Source: DATLLN01 sp963720885 (GTDB lineage Bacteria; Actinomycetota; Thermoleophilia; Gaiellales; JAICJC01). Taken from it: a stretch of 64,000 nt of DNA. The stretch covers positions 1,178,001 to 1,242,000 of the forward strand of contig CAVRGW010000005.1 of NCBI GenBank assembly GCA_963720885.1, in the 5' to 3' direction. This document shows positions 19,032 through 28,336 of the stretch, piece by piece. Positions within the stretch are counted from its first letter, which is position 1; every line of letters begins with the position of its first letter. The notes under the pieces were generated by a model. It was not told the DNA's origin, did not search any database, and saw nothing but the letters and a program-made list of their open reading frames with translations. Both the position numbers and the translations under genes were made by a program.

Positions 19032-20351
19032 CTACGCCGCGTGACGCAGCGCATCGCCGGCGGAGGCCGGCTCGAGCGTGGTCACCGGCGCCGCCCGCTC
19101 GACATCGCGCATGCCGGGCAGCAGCAGTGCCGCAGCCGTCGCGGCGGTGCCGACCAACCCGGCGGCGACCAGGGTGGCCTGGGCGCCGATCTGCCCGGCG
19201 ATCGGCCCGGTCAGGGCGAAGGAGACGGGCAGCAGGCCGATCGAGATCAGCCAGTCGAGGCTGGACACGCGTCCGAGGAGCGATGCCGGGACGTGCCGCT
19301 GCTTCATCGTCGCCCAGACGATCGTGCCGGCCGTTTCCAGCGCGTTGAAGGCGAAGCTGACAACCATCAGCTGCCACCACGCGGTGGCCAGCCCGTACCC
19401 GCAGACCGCGAGCGTCGCCAGCGTCCAGGTCGCGTAGATCACGGTGATGCTGCGGCGCGGGTAGCCGACGCCGCCCATCACAAACGCCGCGATCACCGAT
19501 CCCAGGCCGCCGACAGCGAACACCATGCCGAGCTGGCCGGCGTCGCCGCCCAGGTCGTTCTTGACCACGTACGGGAGCAGCACCTCGGTCGGGCCGAGAA
19601 ACGCCAGGTAGGCGATCGCGGCAGAAACCAGGGTGCCCCACAGCCACACGTTTGCACGCACGAAGCCCAGCCCCTGGCGGATGTCGTGGATCACCGACGA
19701 CGAGGCCACCGCACCGCCGATCGCCGGGGCGCGCATCGCCAGCACGGCGGCGACCGAGGCGACGAACGACACGGCGTCCAGAGCGAACGCGGTGCCCACG
19801 CCGAGGCCGGCGATCATCCAGCCGCCCAGCGCCGGGCCGACCAGCCGGAAGGCGATGGGGCGCACCAGCTGGTCGAGCGAGTTTGCCTGGGCGAGCTCGC
19901 TCTCGGGCAGCAGGTTGGGCACTATGGCGTCGAACGCCGGGCCGAAGAACGCCTGGCCGGCGCCGTAGAAGGCCACCAGCACCATCACATGCCACAGCTC
20001 CAGCGCCCCCGTCAGCGAGAGCACGGCCATCACCGCCACGGCGACACCGCGGATCACGTCGGCCATGATCAGCACCCTGCGCCGGTCGAAGCGGTCGGTC
20101 ACCACCCCGCCGAACAGCAGCAGCAGGATGGTGGGCACGGTCATCGCGATGCCCGCCATCGCCAGCGCCTTCGGTGCGTTCGAGATCGCATAGACCTGCC
20201 ACGTCATCGCGACCAGGAACGCCCCGTCCCCGATCAGCGAGATCGTCATCCCCGCCCACAGCACGCGGAAGTCGCGGCGGCGCAGCGGAATCAGCAGGTT
20301 TGCACGGGAGAAACCGCCTTCGCGGTCGAGCGCCTCGTGACTATGCTGCAT
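19032..20351 (-). CDS. MFS exporter (EntS/MFS_3-like)
   Basis: A 439-residue major facilitator with 12 hydrophobic helices. The loop between helices 2 and 3 has GGVVTDRFDRRRVLIMAD, the MFS signature, and the family-typical stretch GPAFDAIVPNLLPESELAQANSL is present; both are usual in the EntS-type drug/siderophore exporters. The substrate cannot be deduced. The ATG overlaps the upstream GGDEF-EAL stop by 11 bases, so it is translationally coupled, and the M1 peptidase follows. Confidence 0.85.
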   Translation of the reverse strand: MQHSHEALDREGGFSRANLLIPLRRRDFRVLWAGMTISLIGDGAFLVAMTWQVYAISNAPKALAMAGIAMTVPTILLLLFGGVVTDRFDRRRVLIMADVIRGVAVAVMAVLSLTGALELWHVMVLVAFYGAGQAFFGPAFDAIVPNLLPESELAQANSLDQLVRPIAFRLVGPALGGWMIAGLGVGTAFALDAVSFVASVAAVLAMRAPAIGGAVASSSVIHDIRQGLGFVRANVWLWGTLVSAAIAYLAFLGPTEVLLPYVVKNDLGGDAGQLGMVFAVGGLGSVIAAFVMGGVGYPRRSITVIYATWTLATLAVCGYGLATAWWQLMVVSFAFNALETAGTIVWATMKQRHVPASLLGRVSSLDWLISIGLLPVSFALTGPIAGQIGAQATLVAAGLVGTAATAAALLLPGMRDVERAAPVTTLEPASAGDALRHAA

Positions 20352-23300
20352 CGGCCTGCGGCTCCTCGAACGGCGGCAGGCCGGTCGACGTCCGCAGATG
20401 CGCGTCTTCGAGGTAGCTCGTGATCGAGCGGACGTCCATCGGCCGCGCGAACAGGAAGCCCTGACCCAGCTCGCAGCCCAGGTCGCGGAGCGACACCATC
20501 TGCCCGTCGAGCTCGATCCCCTCGGCCACCACCTGGAGGCTCAGCGTCCCGCCCAGCGCGATCACCGCGGCCGCCAGCCCGTTGTCGGGCCCGGACTCGG
20601 GGTCGAGGAACGAGCGGTCCATCTTCAGGATGTCGACCGGGAAGCGGCTGAGGTAGCTGAGCGACGAGTAACCGGTGCCGAAGTCGTCCATCGCCAGCCG
20701 CACGCCCAGCGCCTTCATCTCCTCGAGGCAGCGGATCGCCATCTCGGTGTCGCGCATCATCAGGCTCTCGGTGATCTCGATGATCAGCGTCCGCGGATCG
20801 ATGCCGCTGTCCTCGATCGCCCGGCGGACGTCGCCGACGATGTCGCCCTGGTTGAGCTGGCGCGGCGACAGGTTGACGCTCATCGTCAACGGCGGATCGT
20901 GGGGGAACACGCGCTGCAGGTCGACGGCGCGGTGGCAGGCCTCGCGGAGCACGCGCTGCCCGATCGGCACGATCAGCCCCATGTCCTCAGCGATGCCGAT
21001 GAAGTCGGTCGGCCCGACCATCCCGCGCGTCGGGTGGTTCCAGCGGATCAGCGCCTCGACGCCGGACACGCTCATGTCCTCGAGCCGCACGACCGGCTGG
21101 AAGTGCAGCTCGAACTGGTCGGAATCGACGGCGCGCTGCAGGTCGGCGCGCATCTCCAGGCGTTCCAGCGCCTCGGCGTGCATCGAATCCTGGAACAGCC
21201 GGTAGCCGCCCTTGCCGTCACGCTTGGCGATGTACATCGCGACGTCGGCGTTGCGCAGTAGCTCGTCCGGCGTGGCCAGCTCGCCGTCTGTGATGGCGAT
21301 GCCGATACTGCAACGCACGAACACCTCCGTATCGCCGATCTGGATCGGCGTGCGGAAGCCGTCGAGTATGCGGTCGGCGACCTCGGTCGCCTCGAACGGC
21401 GACTCGATGGCCTCGAGCAGCACGGCGAACTCGTCGCCGCCGAACCGGGCGGCCGTGTCGGTCGGCCGCACCGTTGCGCCCAGCCTGCGCGCCACCTCGA
21501 TCAGCACCTCGTCCCCGGCGCCGTGGCCGAGGCTGTCGTTGATCGTCTTGAAGTCGTCCAGGTCGACGAACACCACGGCCAGCCGGTTGCCGTCGGAGCC
21601 GGCGCGGGCCAGCCCGTGCTCGACGCGGTCGGCGAACAGGGCGCGGTTCGCGAGCTTGGTCAACGAGTCGTGGAACGCCTGGTGCGCGAGCTGCTCCTCG
21701 AAGGCGCGGCGCTCGGAAACGTCGCGGCTGTTGAGGACGATGCCGCGCACGTGCTCGTCGTCGAGCAGGTTGGTGTGGAGCACCTCGAACTGCAGCCACC
21801 GACCGTCGCGGTGCCGCAGCGAGCACTCGATCGCCTCGGGCCCGGACTGTCCGCCGGCGACGCCGCGCGACAGCACGGTCAGCAGCGCGCCGCGCTCGCG
21901 GTCGGGCAGCAGCTCGTCGAATCGCGAGCCGATGACGTCGTCGGCGCGGTAGCCGAGCACGCGCTCGATCGACGGGCTTTGGTACAGCACCGTGCCGTCG
22001 GCCGAGACGACCGTGATCAGGTCGCTCGATCGCGCGACCAGCGAGCTGAAGCGGGCCTCTGACTCACGCCGGTGCAGGTCCTCGGTCAGCGCGGCGCTCT
22101 CCAGCGCCAGCGACACGCTGGTGGCGAGGGACTCCAGGGCGCTGCGCTGGCTGGCGGTCAGCGGCACCGGGCCGTCGACGACCAGCTCGCCGCGCGCCTC
22201 GCCGCGCACCATCAGCGGCAGCTCTTCGGAGTACCGCGTCCCCGGCTCATCGGCGATCGCACGGGCGGCCTCGTTGGACGACGAGAACAGCCGCGCGTCG
22301 TATGCCGGGCCGGTCAGCTGTTGCGCCGCCTGCAGCGTGGCCGTGCCGATCTCGTCGCGGCCGGCCGCGGCCACCAGCGCCAGGCCCGCCTCGCGCAGCG
22401 CGCGTTCGCGCTGCACCGACCGCTCCTCCTGGCGGACCATGCCGGCCATCCGGGCAACGACCAGCAGGAACAGTGCAGCCGACGCGCCGATCATGACGAA
22501 GCTGTCGATATCGGCGGTCCGGGCTTGCAGCACGGTCTCGGCGATCGGGGCGATCAGCGACGCGGCAGTCAGCACGATCAGCCGCGTGCTGGAGAGCCTC
22601 GATTCCTTCTCCGGCGCTGACTCCTCGAGTGTTCGCATCGACGGATGCAGCGCCGCGGCACCCCACAGCAGGTAGTAGCCGATCCAGCCCCAGTCCAGCC
22701 AGACCTGGCCGGCATAGGTGCCGTCGAGGATCGCCAGGCCGTAGACGAAGTCGGTGAACAGCAGGCACAGGATGCTGCCGGTCAGCATGTAGAACGATGG
22801 CTGGCGCTTGCCGTTGTCGACCGCCAGCAGCAGCGCGCCGGCCAGCAGCAGGGTGTCCATCGTCGGGTAGGCGATCGACACCAGCTTGGGCAGCGCCGAC
22901 AGCGTGTTGTCCTGGATGTAGGGCGAGATCAGGAAGATCCATTGGATCACGCCCAGGCCGACGGTCAGGATCAGGGCGTCGATCAGCGTCGCCCGCTCCA
23001 TGTGCGGGTTGCGGCGCCGGATCAGCATCACAACGCCGGCGAACTGCGCCGGGTAGACGGCCAGGTAGATCGCGTCGCCGATCGACGGGAAGCCGACGTT
23101 CGGCACGCTGTAGGTGTAGATGTCGCCGCAGGCGAACAGGAACTGCCCGAGCGCCATCAGCAGCCAGGCGGTGGATGCCTGAGGCCGGTAGATGCGCACG
23201 CCGGCGACGATCGCGATCGCCGAGGACATGCTCAGTACCGGCATCATCCAGCCGTTGCCGGCGAACGGCGGCACCTTGGTGTAGAGCAGCGTGACGATGC

Positions 23301-23376
23301 CGCCGAACGCCAGGTAGACGTACCAGATCGGGATCCCGCGGCCGGCGAGCCGCAGCGTGCCGTCGCTGCTCAGCAT
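20341..23376 (-). CDS. 7TM-GAF-PAS-GGDEF-EAL cyclic-di-GMP enzyme
   Basis: A 1011-residue membrane signalling protein. Residues 15-305 form eight or so hydrophobic helices (7TM-type input). A GAF-like domain (about 320-440), a PAS domain (about 445-570, SSDLITVVSADGTVLYQSPSIE), a diguanylate cyclase domain with an intact RFGGDEFAVLLE signature (about 650) and an EAL domain follow. The EAL domain retains VEALIRWNHP, NLSPRQL, ITESLMM, DDFGTGYSSL and VVAEGIE, so phosphodiesterase residues are present. Both activities are possible. Its ATG overlaps the stop of the alpha-oxoamine synthase (TGATG), and a PilZ polysaccharide synthase lies just upstream, placing it in a coherent c-di-GMP output locus. 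Confidence 0.9.
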   Translation of the reverse strand: MLSSDGTLRLAGRGIPIWYVYLAFGGIVTLLYTKVPPFAGNGWMMPVLSMSSAIAIVAGVRIYRPQASTAWLLMALGQFLFACGDIYTYSVPNVGFPSIGDAIYLAVYPAQFAGVVMLIRRRNPHMERATLIDALILTVGLGVIQWIFLISPYIQDNTLSALPKLVSIAYPTMDTLLLAGALLLAVDNGKRQPSFYMLTGSILCLLFTDFVYGLAILDGTYAGQVWLDWGWIGYYLLWGAAALHPSMRTLEESAPEKESRLSSTRLIVLTAASLIAPIAETVLQARTADIDSFVMIGASAALFLLVVARMAGMVRQEERSVQRERALREAGLALVAAAGRDEIGTATLQAAQQLTGPAYDARLFSSSNEAARAIADEPGTRYSEELPLMVRGEARGELVVDGPVPLTASQRSALESLATSVSLALESAALTEDLHRRESEARFSSLVARSSDLITVVSADGTVLYQSPSIERVLGYRADDVIGSRFDELLPDRERGALLTVLSRGVAGGQSGPEAIECSLRHRDGRWLQFEVLHTNLLDDEHVRGIVLNSRDVSERRAFEEQLAHQAFHDSLTKLANRALFADRVEHGLARAGSDGNRLAVVFVDLDDFKTINDSLGHGAGDEVLIEVARRLGATVRPTDTAARFGGDEFAVLLEAIESPFEATEVADRILDGFRTPIQIGDTEVFVRCSIGIAITDGELATPDELLRNADVAMYIAKRDGKGGYRLFQDSMHAEALERLEMRADLQRAVDSDQFELHFQPVVRLEDMSVSGVEALIRWNHPTRGMVGPTDFIGIAEDMGLIVPIGQRVLREACHRAVDLQRVFPHDPPLTMSVNLSPRQLNQGDIVGDVRRAIEDSGIDPRTLIIEITESLMMRDTEMAIRCLEEMKALGVRLAMDDFGTGYSSLSYLSRFPVDILKMDRSFLDPESGPDNGLAAAVIALGGTLSLQVVAEGIELDGQMVSLRDLGCELGQGFLFARPMDVRSITSYLEDAHLRTSTGLPPFEEPQADAA

Positions 23377-24683
23377 CAGGCCGCCCGCACCTCACCCTGG
23401 TCGTTCGTCCGTAGCTTGCCGAGGGTGATCAGCGCGTCCAGCACCTCGAGCAGGCGGTCGATCTCGGCGTCGCTGTTCGCGGCCGTGACCTGGATCCGGA
23501 ACCCGACCTCGTTGCGCGGCACCAGCGGGTAGGCGGCCAGCGTCACGTAGATGCCGCTGTCGAACAGCAGCCTGCCAACCTCGCCGATGTCGTCGTGGCG
23601 GGCCAGCGGGATCTCGATCACCGGCAGCCCCGAGTGGTTGGGCGTCGCCACGTCACGGCCCCACAGCAGCTCGAGCACGCGGGCCGTCTTGCGGTGGATC
23701 TGGTGGCGCAGCTCGTCGCCGCGGCGGGCGTTGACGTCGAGGCCCGACAGAACGGTGGCGAGCGAGGCGACCGGCGAGGGACCGGAGTAGAGATACGGCG
23801 GCGCGGCCACCTTGAGCATGTTCTTGACCTGGGTCGGACACGCGATGAACGCCAGCAGCGACGAGTAGGCCTTCGAGAAGCCGCCGACCAGGATCAGGTT
23901 CTCGTAGGTCTCCCCGGCGTGCCGCACCAGACTGTTGCCGCGCTTTCCGTACGGGCACAGCTCGTCGTCGCCCCGCTCCCCGATCACCCCGAACCCGTGG
24001 GCGTCGTCGACGTACAGCAGGGCGTCGTACTCGCGGGCGACGCGGGCGAACGCAGGCAGGTCGGGCGCGTTGCCGGTCATGCTGTTGACGCCGTCCATGC
24101 AGATGATCCGCGGCTCGGCGCAGCCGTCGCGGAGCAGGCGCTCGAGGTCGTCGGGATCCTCGAACGCGAAGCGGCGGATGGTCGCGCCGTGCGAGCGCGC
24201 GATCTGGCAGCCATCGTAGATCGTCTTGTGGGCGCGGCCGTCGAGCAGGATCGTGCCCGAGCCCGCGAGGATCGGGATCACCGAGGTGTGGATGTGGGTG
24301 ATCGTCGGCAGCACCAACGAGTCCGGGGCGCCGAGCAGCTCGGTCAGCTGGGCCTCGATCTGCTCGTACAGCACCGGGCTGCCCAGTAGGCGCGACCAGC
24401 TGGGGTGCGTCCCCCACGCGTCGAGGTACGCCGGGACAGCCTCGATGATCTCACGGTCGAGATCGAACCCGAGGTAGTTGCAGGACGCGAAATCCGCCAG
24501 CCAGCGGTTGCCGACGCGGATCATCCGGCCGTCGATCTCGTCGATCACGGCGTCCAGCATCGGATGCGAATCCTTCAGTGATGCGAGGTCAGCGCACGTT
24601 TCCAGCCAGCGGTCCACCCAACGCTCGCGGGAAGCGCTGGGACTCGCGCCACGGGGCACGCCGGAGGGGTGGAGCCCGTCCAT
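23376..24683 (-). CDS. Alpha-oxoamine synthase family PLP enzyme (AONS/KBL/CqsA-like)
   Basis: A fold-type I PLP enzyme of 435 residues that condenses an acyl-CoA with an amino acid. Visible: FASCNYLGFDLD near residue 65, YVDDAHGFGVIG (PLP-contacting Asp/His at about 226-229) and the Schiff-base lysine in VGGFSKAYSS (about K271; family usual is GTFSKA). Biotin pathway genes are absent, so 8-amino-7-oxononanoate synthase is unlikely to be its sole role; relatives make sphingoid bases, aminoketones or CAI-1-type autoinducers. It is translationally coupled to a 7TM-GGDEF-EAL protein. The exact product is unknown. Confidence 0.8.
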   Translation of the reverse strand: MDGLHPSGVPRGASPSASRERWVDRWLETCADLASLKDSHPMLDAVIDEIDGRMIRVGNRWLADFASCNYLGFDLDREIIEAVPAYLDAWGTHPSWSRLLGSPVLYEQIEAQLTELLGAPDSLVLPTITHIHTSVIPILAGSGTILLDGRAHKTIYDGCQIARSHGATIRRFAFEDPDDLERLLRDGCAEPRIICMDGVNSMTGNAPDLPAFARVAREYDALLYVDDAHGFGVIGERGDDELCPYGKRGNSLVRHAGETYENLILVGGFSKAYSSLLAFIACPTQVKNMLKVAAPPYLYSGPSPVASLATVLSGLDVNARRGDELRHQIHRKTARVLELLWGRDVATPNHSGLPVIEIPLARHDDIGEVGRLLFDSGIYVTLAAYPLVPRNEVGFRIQVTAANSDAEIDRLLEVLDALITLGKLRTNDQGEVRAA

Positions 24684-24753
24684 TCTGGTCTTAGGATCGG
24701 CCGAACGCGGGTCGCGCTTGAGCGCTCGTTGACAAACGAGTCAAAGACGCGCG

Positions 24754-26628
24754 TCAGGCCGCCAGCCGACGACCCTCGGAAAGGCCCAGCCGCTCGGCCA
24801 CGCCCGTCGCCGTGGCATTGCCCATCGCAGCCGGATCGAGCACCTCGACCGCCGGGGCGAGCACGAACAGCGAGGCGTACAGCGCGCTTCGCGCGGCGGC
24901 GTCGCACGGCTCCCAGCGCCCGCTGACGCGCATCCGGCCTTCGGTCGCCGCCGCGGACACGCCCTCGAGCTGGAACCGCCGGAGCCCGAGCGCGCCGAAG
25001 TCCACCTCGAGCTCCAGGTGGTCAGCCGCCACGGCGCCGGCCGACGTCAGCACGGCGCAGCCGCCCGTGCTCATGTCGATCAGCTCCGCGGGCTGGTGCG
25101 TGGGGCCGATCCGGGCCGGCAGCCGGGCGGGGAAGCGGTAGGCCTGACGAAGCTGGCGGTGCCTGGTCAGGGCGGCGGCGGCCAGCAGCAGCCGGGAGAG
25201 CTCGAACAGCGCCGCCAGCGAGACGACCGCCAGCACCGCGGTGCCCAGCCGGTGGCCGGGCGCGATGCCGAGCTGCACTCCGGCGCGCCAGGTGAGCGAT
25301 CCGCCGAGAATGCCGATCAGGGCGGCCAGCGGCACGTTGCTGCGCATCCAGCCGAGGCCGCCGTCGTCGATGCCGTCCTTCGGCGTCACCTTGAACCGGG
25401 TGTCCGGCCGCACCAGCGACAGCACCGCCCGCAGATGTGCGGGTAGCGTGAAGTACTCGAAGCGCACCGCGTTCAGCAGCTTCAGCCGCCCGCGCGACAG
25501 CAGCATCGCGGCCACGGTGGACAGCACGGCCCACGGCACGAACTCCGCCAGGAACTGGCCGACCGGGGCGTTGATCGGCAGGCGGCCCCAGGCGACGGTG
25601 GCCGCGAGCACCGCGATCAGCACCACCCGCTGCAGCGACGTGAACACCTCGAACAGCCCGATCAGGTAGCAGAGGCGCTGGCGGAGCGTCAGCCCATGGG
25701 CGGTGAGCGGACTCTCGGGGGTGCGCAGCGCCGCCAGGTTGCCGGCCGCCCAGCGGTGTCGCTGGAGCAGGAACTGGCCGAGGTTGTGCGGGGCGATGCC
25801 GTGCACCAGCGGCTCGTCATGGAACCGGCTGCCCCAGCCCTGCTCGTGCAGACGCAGCGACGTGTGGAAGTCCTCGGTGATCGTCTCGGTGGCCAGGCCG
25901 CCCACGCCCTCCAGCGCGGTGCGCCGGATGACCGCGCCCGACCCGCACCAGAACGCCGCGCCGTGATGGTCGCGGCCGGGCTGGACCACATGAAAGAACA
26001 GCGCCTGGTCGTGGTCGTCGCGGCTGACGTGCTGGATCGAGTCGCGGTTGTAGAAGACGTGCGGCACCTGGACGTACGCCAGTTGCCCGTCCCGGAAGTG
26101 GCCGACGACCGCCTGCAGCAGGTCGGGCCGGGGGACGTGGTCGGCGTCCAGGATCAGAATCAGCTCGCCCGACGTGCGCGGCAGCGCGGCGTTGATGTTG
26201 CCCGCCTTTGCGGACGCGTTGCCCTCACGGGTCAGGTAGCCCGCGCCGAACTCGGCGGCCAGCCGGGCGACCCACTCGCGGCGGCCGTCGTCGAGCAGCC
26301 AGATGGTGGTCGCCGGGTAGTCGAGCGCCGCACAGCCGGTGAGCGTCGAGCGCAGCACCTCCTCCGACTCGTCGTAGGTGGCCACGAAGACGTCGACCGG
26401 CGGCAGGCGGGCCGGCGCCGGCCGATAGACCGGGCGCAGCGTCCACGTCGTGAACGCGAATCCGGCCAGGCTGAGCAACGCGTACAGCTCGCCGGCGAAC
26501 AGCGCGATCGTCAGCGCCGGCGGCGTGCCGTCCATCGTGCCGGTCAGGCGCCAGTGGAGGTAGCGCAGGCCGAGCAGGATCGCGCAGGCGGCGATCAGAT
26601 GGGTGGCGAGGAGTCGGGGTCGGCGCAC
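24754..26628 (-). CDS. Cellulose-synthase-like processive glycosyltransferase with C-terminal PilZ domain
   Basis: A BcsA-type membrane GT2 of 624 residues. Two helices precede the catalytic domain, which has the motifs in order: WLLDDGRREW, LILDADHVPRPD (DxD type), TITEDFHTSLRL (TED, catalytic base) and LLQRHRWAAGN (QxxRW). More helices follow, then a PilZ domain (about 505-600) with RFPARLPARI and DMSTGGCAV, fitting the c-di-GMP-binding RxxxR and D/NxSxxG pattern. It should make an extracellular beta-glucan or similar polymer when c-di-GMP rises. No BcsB partner gene is seen. GTG 26628 is the start. The downstream neighbours are the oxoamine synthase and the GGDEF-EAL enzyme. Confidence 0.9.
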   Translation of the reverse strand: MRRPRLLATHLIAACAILLGLRYLHWRLTGTMDGTPPALTIALFAGELYALLSLAGFAFTTWTLRPVYRPAPARLPPVDVFVATYDESEEVLRSTLTGCAALDYPATTIWLLDDGRREWVARLAAEFGAGYLTREGNASAKAGNINAALPRTSGELILILDADHVPRPDLLQAVVGHFRDGQLAYVQVPHVFYNRDSIQHVSRDDHDQALFFHVVQPGRDHHGAAFWCGSGAVIRRTALEGVGGLATETITEDFHTSLRLHEQGWGSRFHDEPLVHGIAPHNLGQFLLQRHRWAAGNLAALRTPESPLTAHGLTLRQRLCYLIGLFEVFTSLQRVVLIAVLAATVAWGRLPINAPVGQFLAEFVPWAVLSTVAAMLLSRGRLKLLNAVRFEYFTLPAHLRAVLSLVRPDTRFKVTPKDGIDDGGLGWMRSNVPLAALIGILGGSLTWRAGVQLGIAPGHRLGTAVLAVVSLAALFELSRLLLAAAALTRHRQLRQAYRFPARLPARIGPTHQPAELIDMSTGGCAVLTSAGAVAADHLELEVDFGALGLRRFQLEGVSAAATEGRMRVSGRWEPCDAAARSALYASLFVLAPAVEVLDPAAMGNATATGVAERLGLSEGRRLAA

Positions 26629-26691
26629 CCACCGGGTAATCGCCCGGCGGCCGCCATCCTGCCTACCTCGTTGGGGTGAAGGCCCGTGCCA

Positions 26692-27330
26692 CTACGTAGC
26701 CTCGAGCAGCTTGAATGCGTGGTTCCACGAGCCGGCGCGGAAGCCGTGCACGACCCACAGCATGCACAGCGGCTCCAGGTAGCGCGAGACCTCGATGCCG
26801 CCGAGGTCGTCGCTCTCCCAGCCGAACGAGTCGAGCACCTCGCGCACGGTCGTCTTCGCCGCATCGTCGTCCCCGCAGTAGAACATCGTCGGCGGGCCGC
26901 CCGGAAACTCGGGATCGATGAAGCTGGTGTTGCCGACGCTGTTGAAGCACTTGACCACCCGGGCCGAGGGCGCCGCGCGCTGCACGCGCTCGCCCAGCGA
27001 GTCGTCGTGGCCGACGAACAGCGTGGGCGGCCCGCCGGGGTGGTACTCCAGCGGGTTCGTGGAATCGATCAGCACGCAGTCGCCGAGCTCGCCGACCAGC
27101 GAGCGCACCAGCTCCTCGGCCGCCTCGCCCAGCACCGCCAGGCAGACGACATCGCCGGCCGCGGCGGCTTCCCGGAAGCTGCCCGCCGTGACGCCCCTGC
27201 CCTCGCCGTCGAGCCACTCGGCGAGCTTGGCCGGGTCGCGAGTGCCGATCGTCACGCGGTGGCCGCGCGAGGCGAATCCCGCCGCCAGCCGCTGGGCGAC
27301 CACCCCCGATCCGAGCACCCCGACGTCCAT
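26692..27330 (-). CDS. NADP-dependent reductase of the F420-dependent oxidoreductase-like family
   Basis: A 212-residue Rossmann protein starting MDVGVLGSGVVAQRLAAGF, with GxGxxA-type dinucleotide binding and VTIGTRDPAKL placing basic residues for NADP. LIDSTNPLEY and RVVKCFNSVGNTSF are typical of the NADPH:F420 reductase/YadI-like family (PF03807). The substrate is unknown. The ATG overlaps the stop of the ornithine-cyclodeaminase-like gene (TGATG). The long upstream extension of this frame is antisense-type shadow and not part of it. Confidence 0.8.
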   Translation of the reverse strand: MDVGVLGSGVVAQRLAAGFASRGHRVTIGTRDPAKLAEWLDGEGRGVTAGSFREAAAAGDVVCLAVLGEAAEELVRSLVGELGDCVLIDSTNPLEYHPGGPPTLFVGHDDSLGERVQRAAPSARVVKCFNSVGNTSFIDPEFPGGPPTMFYCGDDDAAKTTVREVLDSFGWESDDLGGIEVSRYLEPLCMLWVVHGFRAGSWNHAFKLLEAT

Positions 27331-28301
27331 CAGCCCGACGGTAGCACAAGGCCCACGCCGCTCCTGCGGGCCTGTTCGACAACGGCCTCGCCGGCCGTCG
27401 CATCCTGGATCCCCAGGCCGATCGAGTTGAAGAACGTGACCTCGTCCGCGGCGCCGCGGCCGGGCACAGCGCCGACCAGCACCTCGCCGATCGAGACCAC
27501 GTCCTGCTCCTCGACGACGCCCCGCGCGACCGCGCCCATGATCGACCCCGCGTGGTGGAACGCCGCGATCCTGTCGTCCACGCAGACGACGGATGATCGC
27601 GAGATCAGCTCGTCGTCCACCTCGGTGCGGTCCGGCAGGTACGAGCCGACGCTGATCACATGGCAGCCGGCCGGCACGTCGGCGCCGTGCAGCACCGGCT
27701 CCGCACTGTGCGTGCAGCACGCGATCACGTCGGCGCCGGCGATCGCCTCGGCGGCCGACGCGACGGCTCGCGCCTCGCTGCCCAGGTCGGCGGCGCACGC
27801 CTCGCGATGGTCGGCGTCCGGGCTCCAGATCCGCGTGTCCATGAGCTCCCGCCCGTGGCGGATCGCGTGCACATGGGCACGCGCCTGCACACCGCTGCCG
27901 ATGATGCCGAGCACCGCTGACTCCGGCCGGGCGAGCAGCCGGACGGACAGCGCGCTGGCGGCAGCGGTGCGCAGCGTCGTCAGGCTGGTGCCGTCGAGCA
28001 TCGCCTGCACCAGCCCGGTCACCGGGTCGGTGAGCAGCACCGTCGCCGAGATCAGCGGCAACCCGCGCGCCGGGTTGTCCGGCGAGACGCTGACCAGTTT
28101 GGTCGCGACCGGGGCACCGGCGGAGGCCCGCGCCGCGTACACCAGCGAGGTCGCATAGCCGTCGCCGCCCTCGAACAGCACCTTCTCGGCAAGCTCGGCA
28201 TCGCCCATCGCCAGCGCCCGGAACGCCCGGTCGGCCGACTCGATCGCGATGTCGGGCGTGAGCAGCCGCTCGACGTCCGCGGCGGAGAGCACGAGCGTCA
28301 T
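27330..28301 (-). CDS. Ornithine cyclodeaminase / mu-crystallin family protein
   Basis: A 323-residue member of the OCD/mu-crystallin family. It has RGLPLISATVLLTDPVTGLVQA, DGTSLTTLRTAAASAL (the substrate Arg region) and the Rossmann motif GIIGSGVQARAHVHAI, followed by GADVIACCTHSAEPVL. Family enzymes act as ornithine cyclodeaminases, ketimine or imine reductases, or alanine dehydrogenases; the sequence does not tell which. ATG 28301 was chosen where homology begins. It is divergent from the decarboxylase-CNB gene with 35 bases between the starts, and coupled to the NADP reductase. Confidence 0.85.
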   Translation of the reverse strand: MTLVLSAADVERLLTPDIAIESADRAFRALAMGDAELAEKVLFEGGDGYATSLVYAARASAGAPVATKLVSVSPDNPARGLPLISATVLLTDPVTGLVQAMLDGTSLTTLRTAAASALSVRLLARPESAVLGIIGSGVQARAHVHAIRHGRELMDTRIWSPDADHREACAADLGSEARAVASAAEAIAGADVIACCTHSAEPVLHGADVPAGCHVISVGSYLPDRTEVDDELISRSSVVCVDDRIAAFHHAGSIMGAVARGVVEEQDVVSIGEVLVGAVPGRGAADEVTFFNSIGLGIQDATAGEAVVEQARRSGVGLVLPSG

Positions 28302-28336
28302 GGCGCCACCATACCGATCCCGGTAGGCTCGCCGAC

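Noticed and set aside
19006..20259. N-terminal extension of the M1 peptidase frame
   Set aside because: Overlaps the MFS gene in another frame; the signal peptide begins at ATG 19005.
24684..24753. Short gap before the oxoamine synthase, examined as a riboswitch
   Set aside because: Only about 70 bases with no conserved fold that I can recognise; probably an ordinary spacer.
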